The notes under the pieces: model-generated
What the model was told of the DNA's origin: nothing
Seen by the model: the letters and a program-made list of their open reading frames with translations, nothing else
Database searches by the model: none
Assembly: GCA_004565275.1 (NCBI GenBank)
Contig: SDOX01000005.1
Location: forward strand, 170,051-234,050
Direction: 5' to 3'
Length of the DNA stretch: 64,000 nt
Origin: Nannochloropsis salina CCMP1776
Taxonomy: Eukaryota > Sar > Eustigmatophyceae > Eustigmatales > Monodopsidaceae
Shown here: positions 31,286 through 41,524 of the stretch, one piece after another
Numbering within the stretch: the first letter of the stretch is position 1
Layout: each line of letters begins with the position of its first letter
Position numbers and translations under genes: made by a program

Positions 31286-33921
31286 TTACATGAGCGTTCT
31301 TGTCACCGCCGCCGCCGGATCCTTTTTCGAGGCCTTCATGTCCCAGTAAACCTCACGCCCACCGTTCGGACCTTCGTCTCCTGCCAAAACCCATCCAGCC
31401 CTTTCGATAAAAGAGCGCGCAGACCCCTCTTCTCCATCTTCCACTTTCTCTCCGTCCTTGGTCGACGCCTTGCCAAAACCTAGTTCCGCCTCCACGAATT
31501 TTGCTGGCAACGTTGGTTTGTACGCCTTAACCATCGTCTGCATCGCCCTTACCCTGGCCTGATCTATAAAATGCTTCATGATCCTCCTTCCTTCCCCCGG
31601 TGCCTCCCGGTACAGAATGCCCAGCCGGTGATAGTTCCCCAAGACAGCGGCGCGGCGGACTGCCAAGGCATGCCGCACGGCCGTTGCTTGTTTGTCCGTG
31701 TCGGAGAGCTGTGCCAAGACCCGCAGGACCCCGCTATCGCCGTCCGCGTATTTAGGGTTGCTCTGCAGGTACACGTAGTACAGCACCCGGTAGGCGGTGA
31801 ATTCTGGCGCCTGGGGGGGGGGGAGGGAGGGCGGAAAAGAGAGAGAGAGAGAAAGAGAGAAAGAGAGAAGAAGGGGAAGGGAGGGTGGCAGGGAGGATAG
31901 AGGGATCGAGGGCGAGCGAATTAGTAAAGTCCAGCGGGTGGCGACCATAGGAGCAATGAAAGCATTCACCCTCTGCCCTGGGAAGGCGCCCAGAAAGCTT
32001 TGGAAACGCGCTTGTCACGTACATGGGCCAGGGCCTCTGGGGGAAGGTCGGCTTCCTTGTAAAGTTCCATCAGTTGGGTTTGACACTGGTTGTACTCGTT
32101 CAAGTCGTTGCACGCCAGCGCCACCCGGGCGTGGGCCTCGTACACTTCCACGGCGAAGGCATTCTTCAAATTTTGGATGAGCAAGTCCTGTCGAATGGCC
32201 TTGAATTGCGTCCACAGATATTCCTTGTAGTCCGCCTCCCGCGCCGATTGCAGCGGGGGAAGGGCGTGGAACCGGCGGAGGAGCCGTGCCAGGGCCTGGC
32301 GGAGGACGGGCTCAGGGCGAACGGAGGCCGGGTCTGGGACCTCGTTGAGCCGGAAGTATTCCTTCTCCACCTCCTGGCAGCTCCCCACCACCGCCTTCAC
32401 CTCCCGGAAATCAAAGCCGCCCTCCCCCGGTGCTTCCCTCCCGTCGAAGAAATCCGAGACGTTCGTACTCCTCCCCACCGTCCGAGGCCGCCACCGTCGA
32501 TCGTCGAAGCGCGCCTGCCGCCGTCGCTTCGCTTCCTCTTCCTCCGCGGAGAGACCCGTGTCCCCTCCCCCCCCGGGGCCGTACTTACCTTCCCCGCCAC
32601 TCGGTCCGTACTTACCCACGTTCATTCCCCCTTTCCCTCCCTTCCTCTTCCTCGCCCTCTTCCCTGCCCGACCTTCCAGCTCTTGGGCGGGACCACGCCC
32701 GTCCCTGCGTCCTCTGCCCCGGCCGCGCGTCCCTCCCCAGCGGTACGACTCCTCCTCGTCTTCCTCCCCCTCCTCCATCTCCTCCTCACTCTCGCTGTAC
32801 CGGTGGCCGCCCGTGGGACTTCGCCATCTACTATTCCTCACCTCCCCCTCTTCCATTTCCTCCCCCCGTCGCCGTGGGGCAGAGCGAGGGGAAGGCGAGA
32901 CCTCGCGCTCGCGTTTTTTACCTTGATGATACAAAGATTCCCCCGCGGGGTAGGACGACGCCAGAGGCAACGAAAGCAAGGGTTTCGTCGCCCAATCTAC
33001 GCTCCACAGTTCGTTCCGTTGCGCCAACTCCTTCACGTAGGAGGAAAGCGCCGCTTCCATTTCTCCCTGCTGCGACAAGGAATGGGCGACGGAGAGAAAG
33101 CATTTCTCCACCCACCGGTTTAAGGCCGGAGGGGCTGCCGACCCGGATTTCCCTCCACTTTTCTCCTTTTTCTTCGGGGGAAGGGGTGCGGACGTCCGCG
33201 CGGCCGCGAAGCGGTTGGAGGCATGGGCCGGCATGGGCCCACGCCCCGTCTCTGCCCGGGCTCCTGTATTGCTTACCTGGCTGTTCCTGTATTCCACCGC
33301 CATCCGTTCCAACTCCGCCCGCCGCACGGAATCTTCCGTGACTTGCACGGTCGGAGCAGCCGACTGAGGCTGGAAGACCCCGGGCCCCCCTTGCCCCGTC
33401 ACCACCTGTGCGTAGCTGGGCGTGGGTGCTGCTCCTTCCTGTTGCTGAGAGGGGGGAGCGGCAGGGAGGGGGGACGAAGCCAGCCCTCCGGCAGAGTAGG
33501 GAAGGGAGGCGTCGCCGGGTCGTGGCTGGTGTTGGTAGTACGCTGCGTATTGATGGTGCTGTTGGGCGGCATGTTGCGCGGCGTAGTACTGTTGCCAGGC
33601 CAGGACCCGCGCTGCCTCCGCTGCCGCCTCCGGGGACGCCTCTTGTTGAGGCGTTGGCGTCGAATACGCGGCAGCATGCATGGAATACGGACCCGGCTGG
33701 GTGTAATGGTAGGTCGAATACCCGGAATACTGGCCCCAGGGCTGGTATTGCTGCTGCTGTGGTGCGTGCCAGGCCTGGTGGTTCGTGCTGGCGTTGAGGG
33801 TGGGATCTGAGGCCGCCTGCGCCTCCGTGACGACCGTGGCCCAGCTTTCTTTGGACGATGATGGGGGAGGGGGAGGGGGAGGGGGCGGAGGCGGGGGCGG
33901 GGGCGGGGGCGGGGCACTCAT
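31286..33921 (-). CDS. THP3/LENG8-like SAC3-GANP domain protein
   Basis: Two exons, 33921-32023 and 31810-31286, in phase, 807 residues. SAC3/GANP (PCI-type) proteins of the THP3/LENG8 branch act in mRNA processing and export with CSN12-type partners. The domain spans the splice: EVEKEYFRLNEVPDPASVRP, FKAIRQDLLIQNLKNAFAVE, VYEAHARVALACNDLNEYNQ, CQTQLMELYKEADLP in exon 1; then PEFTAYRVLYYVYLQ, VLGNYHRLGILYREAP, ARVRAMQTMVKAYKPTLPAK in exon 2. These match LENG8/THP3 far better than canonical SAC3. The N-terminus has 17 consecutive Pro, then Gln/Ala/Tyr-rich sequence. The middle carries KR-rich and acidic segments with likely nuclear localisation (REREVSPSPRSAPRRR, GKRARKRKGGKGG). The intron's 3' end is a run of ten C before AG. 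Confidence 0.92.
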
Positions 33922-35242
33922 GGCCTTCGTAAATTATCAAACAGGGTGGTGGATTCAATTATTACGATCTACAGAAATACTACCCACACAAGGCAGAGAT
34001 AGAGGAAAGGCAGGTGAGATGGGGTCAATTACACACACGTGGGCGAAGCCTCTGTAAGAAATGCCGGGGCGGGCGAAGCCTCTGTAAGGTGCTTTTGCAG
34101 TGGAAGATGGAGAGGGAACGCTAGAGATTCAACACCCAGCTTTGACGGTCCAACAAGAAGAGTGCACAGTTCGAAAGGCGACGCCCGCTGGGTCCGAGGC
34201 CGCGGCGCTTGAGTGGTACTCCTAACGGGAGCAGAGAGAAAAACCAAGCGATGCCTCAAATCAACAAAACAAACGACACCGCCGATGCGTATCTCTGCAC
34301 GCAAGCCTAAATGCTCTCCCTTGTATGCCTGTCTTCCCGCTTTTTCGTTGTGCCCGTGGCGCGTTTTCCTTCCAAGCGCGCAACGCCGACCTCTTTAAGG
34401 CAGGGAAGGCAAGGAGGGAAGCGGCGCACACAGCAGAAAAAGCCTCCAGAACTTGACAGCGATGGTGACAAGGACAGGCCGGCCGATCGCGTTAAAGAAA
34501 TGTGAAGCAAGAAAGGCGACTTGATAAAGCGGCCAAATATGATGTCTGTTTTTCCTTGTACATGAGTCAGGCCAATGCCTTCCTGGATGTTATCGGAAGA
34601 AGATGGATAAAGGATGTCCGTGTTAAAACCAATCAGTCCAATAGAGGGCAATCAAGCGTGGACGCTCCCGCGTATCACAGAGTAACGTTTTCCAACAAAA
34701 CCAAGTTCAAGTTCATATGACGAACTCGCCATTGATACCATGGAAATCCTCCGTCTTCCACGGCCGCTGGCGCAATAAAGGAGGCTCTGAGGACTACGTG
34801 TGAGAGGTGTTTCTCCGCCCTTCCCTCCCTCCCTTCCTCCACCTCCCTATTTCTGGTCCCTTCCTCGCCTTTTCAGGACGCACAACCATCGATTTGGGCA
34901 GTGAAATGAACGACAATTTATAAGATACTGTAGATATATTTTTTTATCCTCGACGATGTCTGATGACAATGGCAACTTTGCCTGCCTCGGGCCCGTCGGA
35001 ATTTCCTTCCTGGCCCATATTTGAAACGGCCGATGCCGTAGAATGTGTCAAATCCTGTTGAAATAGGCGTGAAAGCGTCTTGCATAGAGCTAGATGCTGT
35101 ATTGACAAAATAAGCACAATTGACATGTATATTGATTCAATTAAGGTACACAGGTAATAAGAGTGGCCATCTCATTGTCGCGATCTTCTCAAATCCATAT
35201 AGAATAGAACAAAGCGGTAAGACCCCCGCTTCGGACATATCC
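33922..35242. other. Divergent intergenic region, THP3-like / SNF1-like kinase
   Basis: These 1.3 kb lie between two divergent starts. A perfect 18-bp direct repeat (GGGCGAAGCCTCTGTAAG) occurs at 34041-34058 and 34071-34088, within 170 bp of the THP3-like ATG. The reading frame of the kinase is open back to about 35120 but has no upstream ATG in that part. No other gene is supported. Confidence 0.5.
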
Positions 35243-38218
35243 ATGGTACATGCCCAGCAACACACATCACCATCTGTTTCAAGTCCTGTGACAAACACTC
35301 GCCGCTCTTCCTGGGGATCCCCCGCATGTAGTGCTGCCTCTTCAAAGCAAAAAAAGACGACTTTATTGGAGCCCCTTCAAGACCCGCGCCGTATCCCAAT
35401 CGACACCACGCCTGATATAAAGACTCATGTCACAAACAGCGTAAGTCCACCAGATGCGATTATAGGTCCTCGAATAAGCCGGGAGAAACGGCGACGCAGC
35501 CTGGATGCGGCCATTTACGGTTCTTGGCAACAGCAACGGGTGCTTCGTGAAGAGCAGCAACAAGAAAGGCGCCGGGCAGCCGAGCGGACCACGGGGGTCT
35601 TCTCAAGACATCAAAAATCATCATTCTCTCCTATGTCCAAGGAGGGAACTCGAGAGCCTTCCAAGAAGCCTCTTCCTGCCAATTTCTACCCGGACGCTAC
35701 CGTGGTTCCTGGAGATTCGGTGATACTGAGTCCGCGGTCGGACTTGTCCTCGATGCGCCGTCTTGGTCCCTACTACCTCGGCCCAACCATTGGGGAAGGA
35801 ACATTTGGACGGGTAAAGGCGGGTGTGCATGCCCTGACGGGAGAAAAAGTGGCCATCAAAATCCTGGAAAAAAACAGAATCGTGGACGCCGGTGACGTGC
35901 GGCGGGTGACCCGAGAGATCGACATCCTGAAACGCAATCGGCACCGAAACATCATTCAGTTGTACGATGTCCTCGATACTCCTGCAAGGATCTACCTGGT
36001 CATGGAGAACGCGGACGGGGGCGAGCTTTTCGACTACATCGTGAAACGACAGCGTGTCCCCGAGCCGGAGGCCTCGGCGTTTTTCAAGCAGCTGGTTGAT
36101 GGCGTCGGTTATTTGCATGCCATGGAGGTGACTCATCGGGATTTAAAACCAGAAAATTTGTTGTTGCAGTCCTCTAAAAGCGCCTCCGGGGGTTGGTGCG
36201 TGAAAATCATCGATTTTGGTCTGTCCAACACCCACGAAGCTGGTACACTCCTGTCTACAGCCTGTGGCTCCCCGTGCTATGCCTGCCCTGAAATGATCCG
36301 CGGACTTGCCTACCGAGGCCCAGCTGCTGATGTCTGGAGCATGGGAGTCATTTTGTATGCCATGGTCTGCGGGTACCTCCCTTTCGAGCACACCAACATT
36401 TCCAAACTCTACCACAAAATCCTGGCGGGGCGCTACACGGTCCCTTCCTTCCTCTCTCCCGGTGTGAAGGACTTGATTGCCAAGATCCTCGTTATCGACC
36501 CTCAGACACGCTACTCCATTCCCGATATTCAGCACCACCCGTGGTATCAGCAGCTCGGGACGGGGAAAAGAAAGGACGTCAAGGTGACTCAATACCAGGA
36601 CGCTCGTCCGCCCCCGGGGGCCGACTGCAAAGAAAAGGAAGATGGGACAGGGTGCAGGCCCCCTGATGTCAACGTGAGGCTCGACGAGAACGTGCTCCAA
36701 GAAGCAGTATCCCTCGGATTGGACCGGGAGGAGCTCCTGAATGCCTTGCGTCAGCATGCCTTCGGCTCCCTGACTGCCACCTACCACCTTCTTAATAGAC
36801 GCAGAAATTCCCATGGCACGCCCGATATCGCGGGAATGGATCAGTCACCAAGGGAAACGCCGCTCGAGAATGAAACCTCTCTTTCACCTGTGCCAGTCTC
36901 CGACGTCAGATTGGCTCGATCCTCCCCCTCCTCGACAGCAACCCCATCATCTGCCGCCGGATCCTCCTCCTTCTCCTCCTCCTCCTCCTCCTCCTCCTCC
37001 TCCTCCTCCTCCCCCTCCTCCTCCTCCTCCGCTTCGTACTCTAGCCATCGAAACAAGGAGGCCTTCAATCCTCAGGCAAACACGGCGTGGAGTAAGCCTG
37101 CACTAACCATCGTCCCCTCCTACAGACGCCAGACGATCTCGGGGGCGGGCAAAATTAGTCGTACTATAACCAATCGGCTCTACTCTCCAACCCCAGGGGG
37201 CGCAACAACCACCTCTTGCTGGCACCGTCGGGCATCCACAGGCAGCAGCGGCAGGACCAAGCATAACAGCATTAATAACCAGAGCAGTGACAATGTCCCC
37301 ACTGCCAAGGGTCGGAGCGGAACGCCCCCGAAGTCTTCGCATACCGGCTTGAAGACGGTGATCAGCGGAGACGAAATAGACGGGAGCAAAGAAGTGCCCC
37401 CCACTGGCTTGCCCCCCAGCGCTGCACGCAGCAGCCAAAACGTGACCACGCGCCGTCGGACCAATGCCGTCGTCGGAGTCACTTCACTACCGTCACCAGG
37501 ACCTCGCCAGACCGGGCGCAGAAGCCCCCCGCCCTCCCTCCCTTCCTCCACCCGGCCCTCCCTCCTCGAAACATGCAGAGATCAGAACCCTCCGGGTATG
37601 CTTCCTCCGTCCCTCCCTTCCCGGATTCCACGACGGCCACCGGCTCCCTCCCTTCCAGTCTCCCACCCATCATCGGCACACTCGATCGCCCAGTCGACCG
37701 CACACACTCCCGTACATGAACCGACGCCAAGACGGGCCGCACTTTCTTCTATTTCTTCAAAGATGCCTCTCCCAGATCTCCCGCCCCTGCCCCCCCCCGA
37801 CTCAGCTATTCACGGGCAAGACAGCCGGCCGGTGTCCGACAAAGGAGAGTTGCGAGAAGCACGTGACTCCCGATCCCCTCCGTGTGGCCCCTCCAGGGAT
37901 ACCCCTTCTCCGGTCCGGCCGGCACTGTCTCCACGGCATAGCTCCTGTGGGGAAGACGACCTAGGCACCTTGGAAGCACGGGACAGGAACACGCAAGAAA
38001 CGCTGGCAGGACGCGCCCGGCGTGCCAGCGAGCGGACGAGCATCTCCTCCGAGAGCAGCAAAGGGGAGACGCCACCGCCCGTCACGACCGAGCTCCTCGA
38101 TGACAAGATGCATTCCCTCTCCTATTCTTCCTCCTTACCTTCATCCAGCAATGTCGTGAAGGCAGCTTCACTTCCTTCCTCATCATCCTCTAGCGTGGTG
38201 CGTTTGCCGGGACCTTAA
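35243..38218 (+). CDS. SNF1/AMPK-related Ser/Thr protein kinase with UBA-like domain
   Basis: Single-exon gene, 991 residues from the first in-frame ATG. Kinase domain about residues 170-436: GEGTFGRVKAG (P-loop), VAIKILEKN (ATP lysine), THRDLKPENLLLQ (catalytic loop), IIDFGLSNTHEAGTL (DFG), LSTACGSPCYACPEM (activation segment with the T-loop Thr where AMPK is phosphorylated by LKB1-type kinases), then DVWSMGVILYAMVCGYLPF. All catalytic residues are present. A UBA/AID-like segment follows at about 477-520 (VLQEAVSLGLDREELLNALR), typical of the CAMKL/SnRK group. The C-terminal 470 residues are disordered and rich in Ser/Pro, including a TCC-encoded run of Ser (36965-37030). The class suggests energy or stress signalling; which subgroup (SnRK, MARK, BRSK) cannot be fixed by eye. 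Confidence 0.93.
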   Translation: MVHAQQHTSPSVSSPVTNTRRSSWGSPACSAASSKQKKTTLLEPLQDPRRIPIDTTPDIKTHVTNSVSPPDAIIGPRISREKRRRSLDAAIYGSWQQQRVLREEQQQERRRAAERTTGVFSRHQKSSFSPMSKEGTREPSKKPLPANFYPDATVVPGDSVILSPRSDLSSMRRLGPYYLGPTIGEGTFGRVKAGVHALTGEKVAIKILEKNRIVDAGDVRRVTREIDILKRNRHRNIIQLYDVLDTPARIYLVMENADGGELFDYIVKRQRVPEPEASAFFKQLVDGVGYLHAMEVTHRDLKPENLLLQSSKSASGGWCVKIIDFGLSNTHEAGTLLSTACGSPCYACPEMIRGLAYRGPAADVWSMGVILYAMVCGYLPFEHTNISKLYHKILAGRYTVPSFLSPGVKDLIAKILVIDPQTRYSIPDIQHHPWYQQLGTGKRKDVKVTQYQDARPPPGADCKEKEDGTGCRPPDVNVRLDENVLQEAVSLGLDREELLNALRQHAFGSLTATYHLLNRRRNSHGTPDIAGMDQSPRETPLENETSLSPVPVSDVRLARSSPSSTATPSSAAGSSSFSSSSSSSSSSSSSPSSSSSASYSSHRNKEAFNPQANTAWSKPALTIVPSYRRQTISGAGKISRTITNRLYSPTPGGATTTSCWHRRASTGSSGRTKHNSINNQSSDNVPTAKGRSGTPPKSSHTGLKTVISGDEIDGSKEVPPTGLPPSAARSSQNVTTRRRTNAVVGVTSLPSPGPRQTGRRSPPPSLPSSTRPSLLETCRDQNPPGMLPPSLPSRIPRRPPAPSLPVSHPSSAHSIAQSTAHTPVHEPTPRRAALSSISSKMPLPDLPPLPPPDSAIHGQDSRPVSDKGELREARDSRSPPCGPSRDTPSPVRPALSPRHSSCGEDDLGTLEARDRNTQETLAGRARRASERTSISSESSKGETPPPVTTELLDDKMHSLSYSSSLPSSSNVVKAASLPSSSSSSVVRLPGP

Positions 38219-39457
38219 TCATCGAATAATCGACGTTTTGCTTCTTGGAGTTTTGCTTGGAGGTGGTCGAATCGGTCTTCCTGGTGAGAGCCTTCGTAAC
38301 AGTGTAGAAGCCGATGGAGATAGACGTTGAAAATCGAAGACAGTGAAGTCTGTCTATGAGAAAACGCTATGTTTTAAGCTACAAATAGTGCAATTCGTTC
38401 AGAAAAGAAAGAAACGGAAGGAACCTAAAGAGGAGAAGAGAGGACATCGGGAGAAGGAAGAGGCTGGACATGAAATTATGGATGGTGCTGAGCAAAGTTT
38501 CAATTGGGAACATCATCACGGAGGAGGAAGTGAGACAAGGAGATATTTCGGGAAAGTGCCAGATGACATAAAAGTGAAAAGTCAAGGAGAAGTGCTGACC
38601 GGCACGTCGCTCTTCTGCTTATCAGCAAAGTGCCACGATGAGAGCTTGAGACAATCCAGTCCTTATGGAGAAGAATTGCCCAACACTTACTGGCGACGTC
38701 AAGATAAACATGGTAGTAGCGTCAGCATTAGGACGTCGTCGCTGTCTGTTGCCGTCGATTTGTAGGGAAACAATAGATACATGATGTGCAACTTAATTTA
38801 TACACCAATTTTCAAAAATAGCACGGTAATGTGACCCCCTCGTATCATGATTGTCTTTTACAGTTTCAACTCATATTGATAGTAAGCAACTAAACCTTCA
38901 CGATCCAGTGATTTTTAACCATTGCGCTGGGTGTCTGGGGTCTCCCACGCGAAGAGAAGGACCCGAGAAATCATACCCGGAAAAAGCAGAACACTGGGGC
39001 TGCAGCACGAAAGTAATATCCCGTTCCTTGAACAAAGCTGCTGGAACCTCGCACGGAAAGCACTGCGCAGGATCCTTTGGCACGCATTCCACTGGCACAT
39101 TTCGGACGCGAGATTGATCGTTAAAATAAATTTACTTTCCGTCAACAGTGAACAGAACAGCAGCGAATCCCTCGTGACGGTGTGTCCTTCACGAGCGATG
39201 ACCAGCTCATCACCTGAATTCCCCTCATTTTTTGCTTTCACCTTGGTCTTGAACGTTGTATGTTTGTTAAAGTCTGCGTTGATTTGGAAAGCACGCAGAC
39301 TGTACTTGGAAGGGCTTTTCCTCTGGCAAGCAGTAAGAGGACTGCAATGCAGGAATGCCACGTACGCATCCTCAATCGACTACCTGAGGCTTACTTTCCA
39401 TCTCCTGTCCTATTGCACCGGTTGCCCGCAACTTCACAGGCAACGTAAAGGTACAAA
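38219..39457. other. Intergenic, kinase 3' region and LPMO-like 5' region
   Basis: These 1.2 kb lie between two + strand genes. A 140-codon frame (38343-38765) is K/E-rich at first but has no recognisable domain, and I leave it out. Nothing else is seen. Confidence 0.5.
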
Positions 39458-40755
39458 ATGTATCGCTGGTCTTGTGCGTTAGTGTGTGCCCTGCTGGCAG
39501 TCGTGGAGGTCGATGGTCATGCGCGCTGGAAATGCCCCGCCCCCCGCGATGAGAATGACGCGGATGGTGAGTATCCTCGATTCACGCTTGTGTCGAGCAC
39601 GAGCAGCATGACATTGATATTGATGTCCTAGGGACGTGTTATCTGAAGGGTTGGGAGGGGAGTGAATTCTCGTTTCAGCTGAGAGCCGTACCCGCCCCTC
39701 ATGATGTTTAAGGATGGGGCCCGGACCGACGAATGCGGTTCGAACCGGTCAGACGTCCTCGATAGCTTTCGCTTTATACTATCTTGGATCTTTTCCGTTT
39801 CATTTTGCTCAGAGTATGGATATCCATGGCTGCAATGTACTCAAGTCCGGATCCTTTTTTCCTTCTCACGGCTCCCTCCTCCATTACCTTCCCTCCAGGC
39901 AACCACATCCCGTTCGATAATACCGGCAACAAAGTCGGTCCCTGTGGCCCCTACTCAGGCATGTACGGGATGAACGGTGTACGCGTCCTGAAACCAGGCC
40001 CCTTGACGCTCACCTGGGAAGAAAGCATCGCGCACGTGGGTTCTCCCTTCCGAATTGCCATTCTGGACGAACACGAAAAAGTGAAGGTCGTCCTTGCGGA
40101 CCACATCCCTCACGACGACGCGGCCAAAACCACGTTCTTCGAGCAATTCTACACGCCCTACCACCTGACAGTCGACATCCCGGACGTGCAATGCGAAAAA
40201 TGCACCTTGCAATTGATTTATTTCATGACGGACAAGACCGTCAAATGCGGCTCTTTGTTGTGTACCTACTACCCTGAAGACTCCGCCTGTTCGGGCCAAA
40301 TCGAGGCGAGCGAGCCCACTTGCTTCGGGGCTCCCAACGATGTTCCCTGCCTCAAGGAGGACACGTGTTTTTCCAACTACCATACCTGTACCGACGTGAC
40401 GATTCAGGGTACCCGGAGTTTCGAAGAATTCGACATGGATCTACAGGTAAGGACGGGAGGTTTTGGCGATGACACTGAAGGGATAGAGTCGATCGGGAAA
40501 AGGGTGGAACAGCCTGCCTCGTCTCCCACGACTGCAACGATTTCACTCCGCTAATTTTTGGTATGCCTCCCTCTCTTTTCCCTTCCCCCCCTTTTATCCG
40601 TTTTTCTCGCCCTCTTCTTTTCCAAGCCGATGGACTGGCCATACAAGAACCTAACCATGGGGGTGTACGGTGCCGAGGAGGCTGTGTGGGAGGGTGGGTG
40701 GTTGAAGGACGTGCCTGCACGTTTTAACACCGTGGCAGAGTTCTTGGAGTGCTGA
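39458..40755 (+). CDS. Secreted polysaccharide-monooxygenase-like protein (SCE4755-type)
   Basis: Exons 39458-39566, 39899-40446, 40627-40755; phases match; 261 residues. The signal peptide (MYRWSCALVCALLAVVEVDG) is followed directly by HARWKCPAPRDEN, so cleavage would expose His-1, the first ligand of the copper histidine brace of lytic polysaccharide monooxygenases. Then come VGPCGPYSG, VLKPGPLTLTWEESIAHVGS, FRIAILDE, DVQCEKCTLQLIYFMTD and a CTDVTIQG block. This is the layout I remember from the 'SCE4755 family polysaccharide monooxygenase-like' proteins. Twelve or more Cys suggest disulfides. The C-terminal part (40280 on) adds a Cys-rich segment and a short end. Copper binding and activity are inference; the second brace His candidate is in IAHVGS. 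Convergent with the GT14 gene. Confidence 0.82.
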
Positions 40756-41524
40756 GGAGGTACCCTGTCTGCGGAGGTCAACGGCCGCTGCGAGAGGGGG
40801 GCGGATTGAGAGTGAACGCGAGGGGAGTCGGCCGTCTCCTGTGGAGGCAGCGCGGCTGCGAGAGAGGGGGGGGAAGGGGGGAATGGGGGAATGTGTGTAT
40901 AAGGATCATGGGAAGCAAAACGACGCCATGAACGCAGAAACTTCTTGTCGGGAGGCTGGAAGACGAATGAATCCTGTGGACCGGGATGAAGGTGAAGGGT
41001 CCTGCATTGTAGCCGTGATCTCGATGCGGTGCCACCTCGTCGATATATCCCGATTTAGCAAGCAGTCTCGCAGCATGCGCACCGGCCAATAGCAGCGAAG
41101 CACGGAGACGAATCTCCTCCACGATGGGATTGAACAAGAATGTGGGGGTATGTGTGCGGGGGCGGAGGGGACTACAGGCCTCGAGCAGCGTGCAGTGAAG
41201 TACGGGAGGAAATTGGGGGAAAAGAAGAACGATGTACATGCATGTGCGCTGTGCCAAGATGCTTGAGCGCATCGGAGGGCGTAAAACCTTAGTATGCCGT
41301 CGCTCGCGTCACAGGAAGCCTTGCGTTAGTTGTTTCTTTCGGAACCCTTGCCTCCATTCAGGCTTGATCGCCAAGAGGCTGCAACTCTCCTCTCACGGTA
41401 GGTAGATTTTACAGATATTTTATGCATGTGAACGGCGTATTGCCCCCAAAATCTTACTCCCCCCCCACCCCATCCGAGCCCTTCCACTGCGCAAGGGAGT
41501 GTCACCCCATCCCTCTCTTCCGCT
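40756..41524. other. Convergent 3' regions of the LPMO-like and GT14 genes
   Basis: These 770 bp lie between two convergent stop codons. Frames here (40778-41272 on -) are G/C-skew artefacts or too short to judge. They are expected to hold both 3' UTRs. Confidence 0.55.

Noticed and set aside
32023-33341. Long + strand frames opposite the THP3-like gene
   Set aside because: Low-complexity Pro/Arg/Ser products lying antisense to a well-conserved SAC3-GANP domain; they reflect codon-composition asymmetry.
38343-38765. 140-codon frame after the kinase gene
   Set aside because: No domain, no codon bias, no convincing start context; probably kinase 3' UTR or chance.
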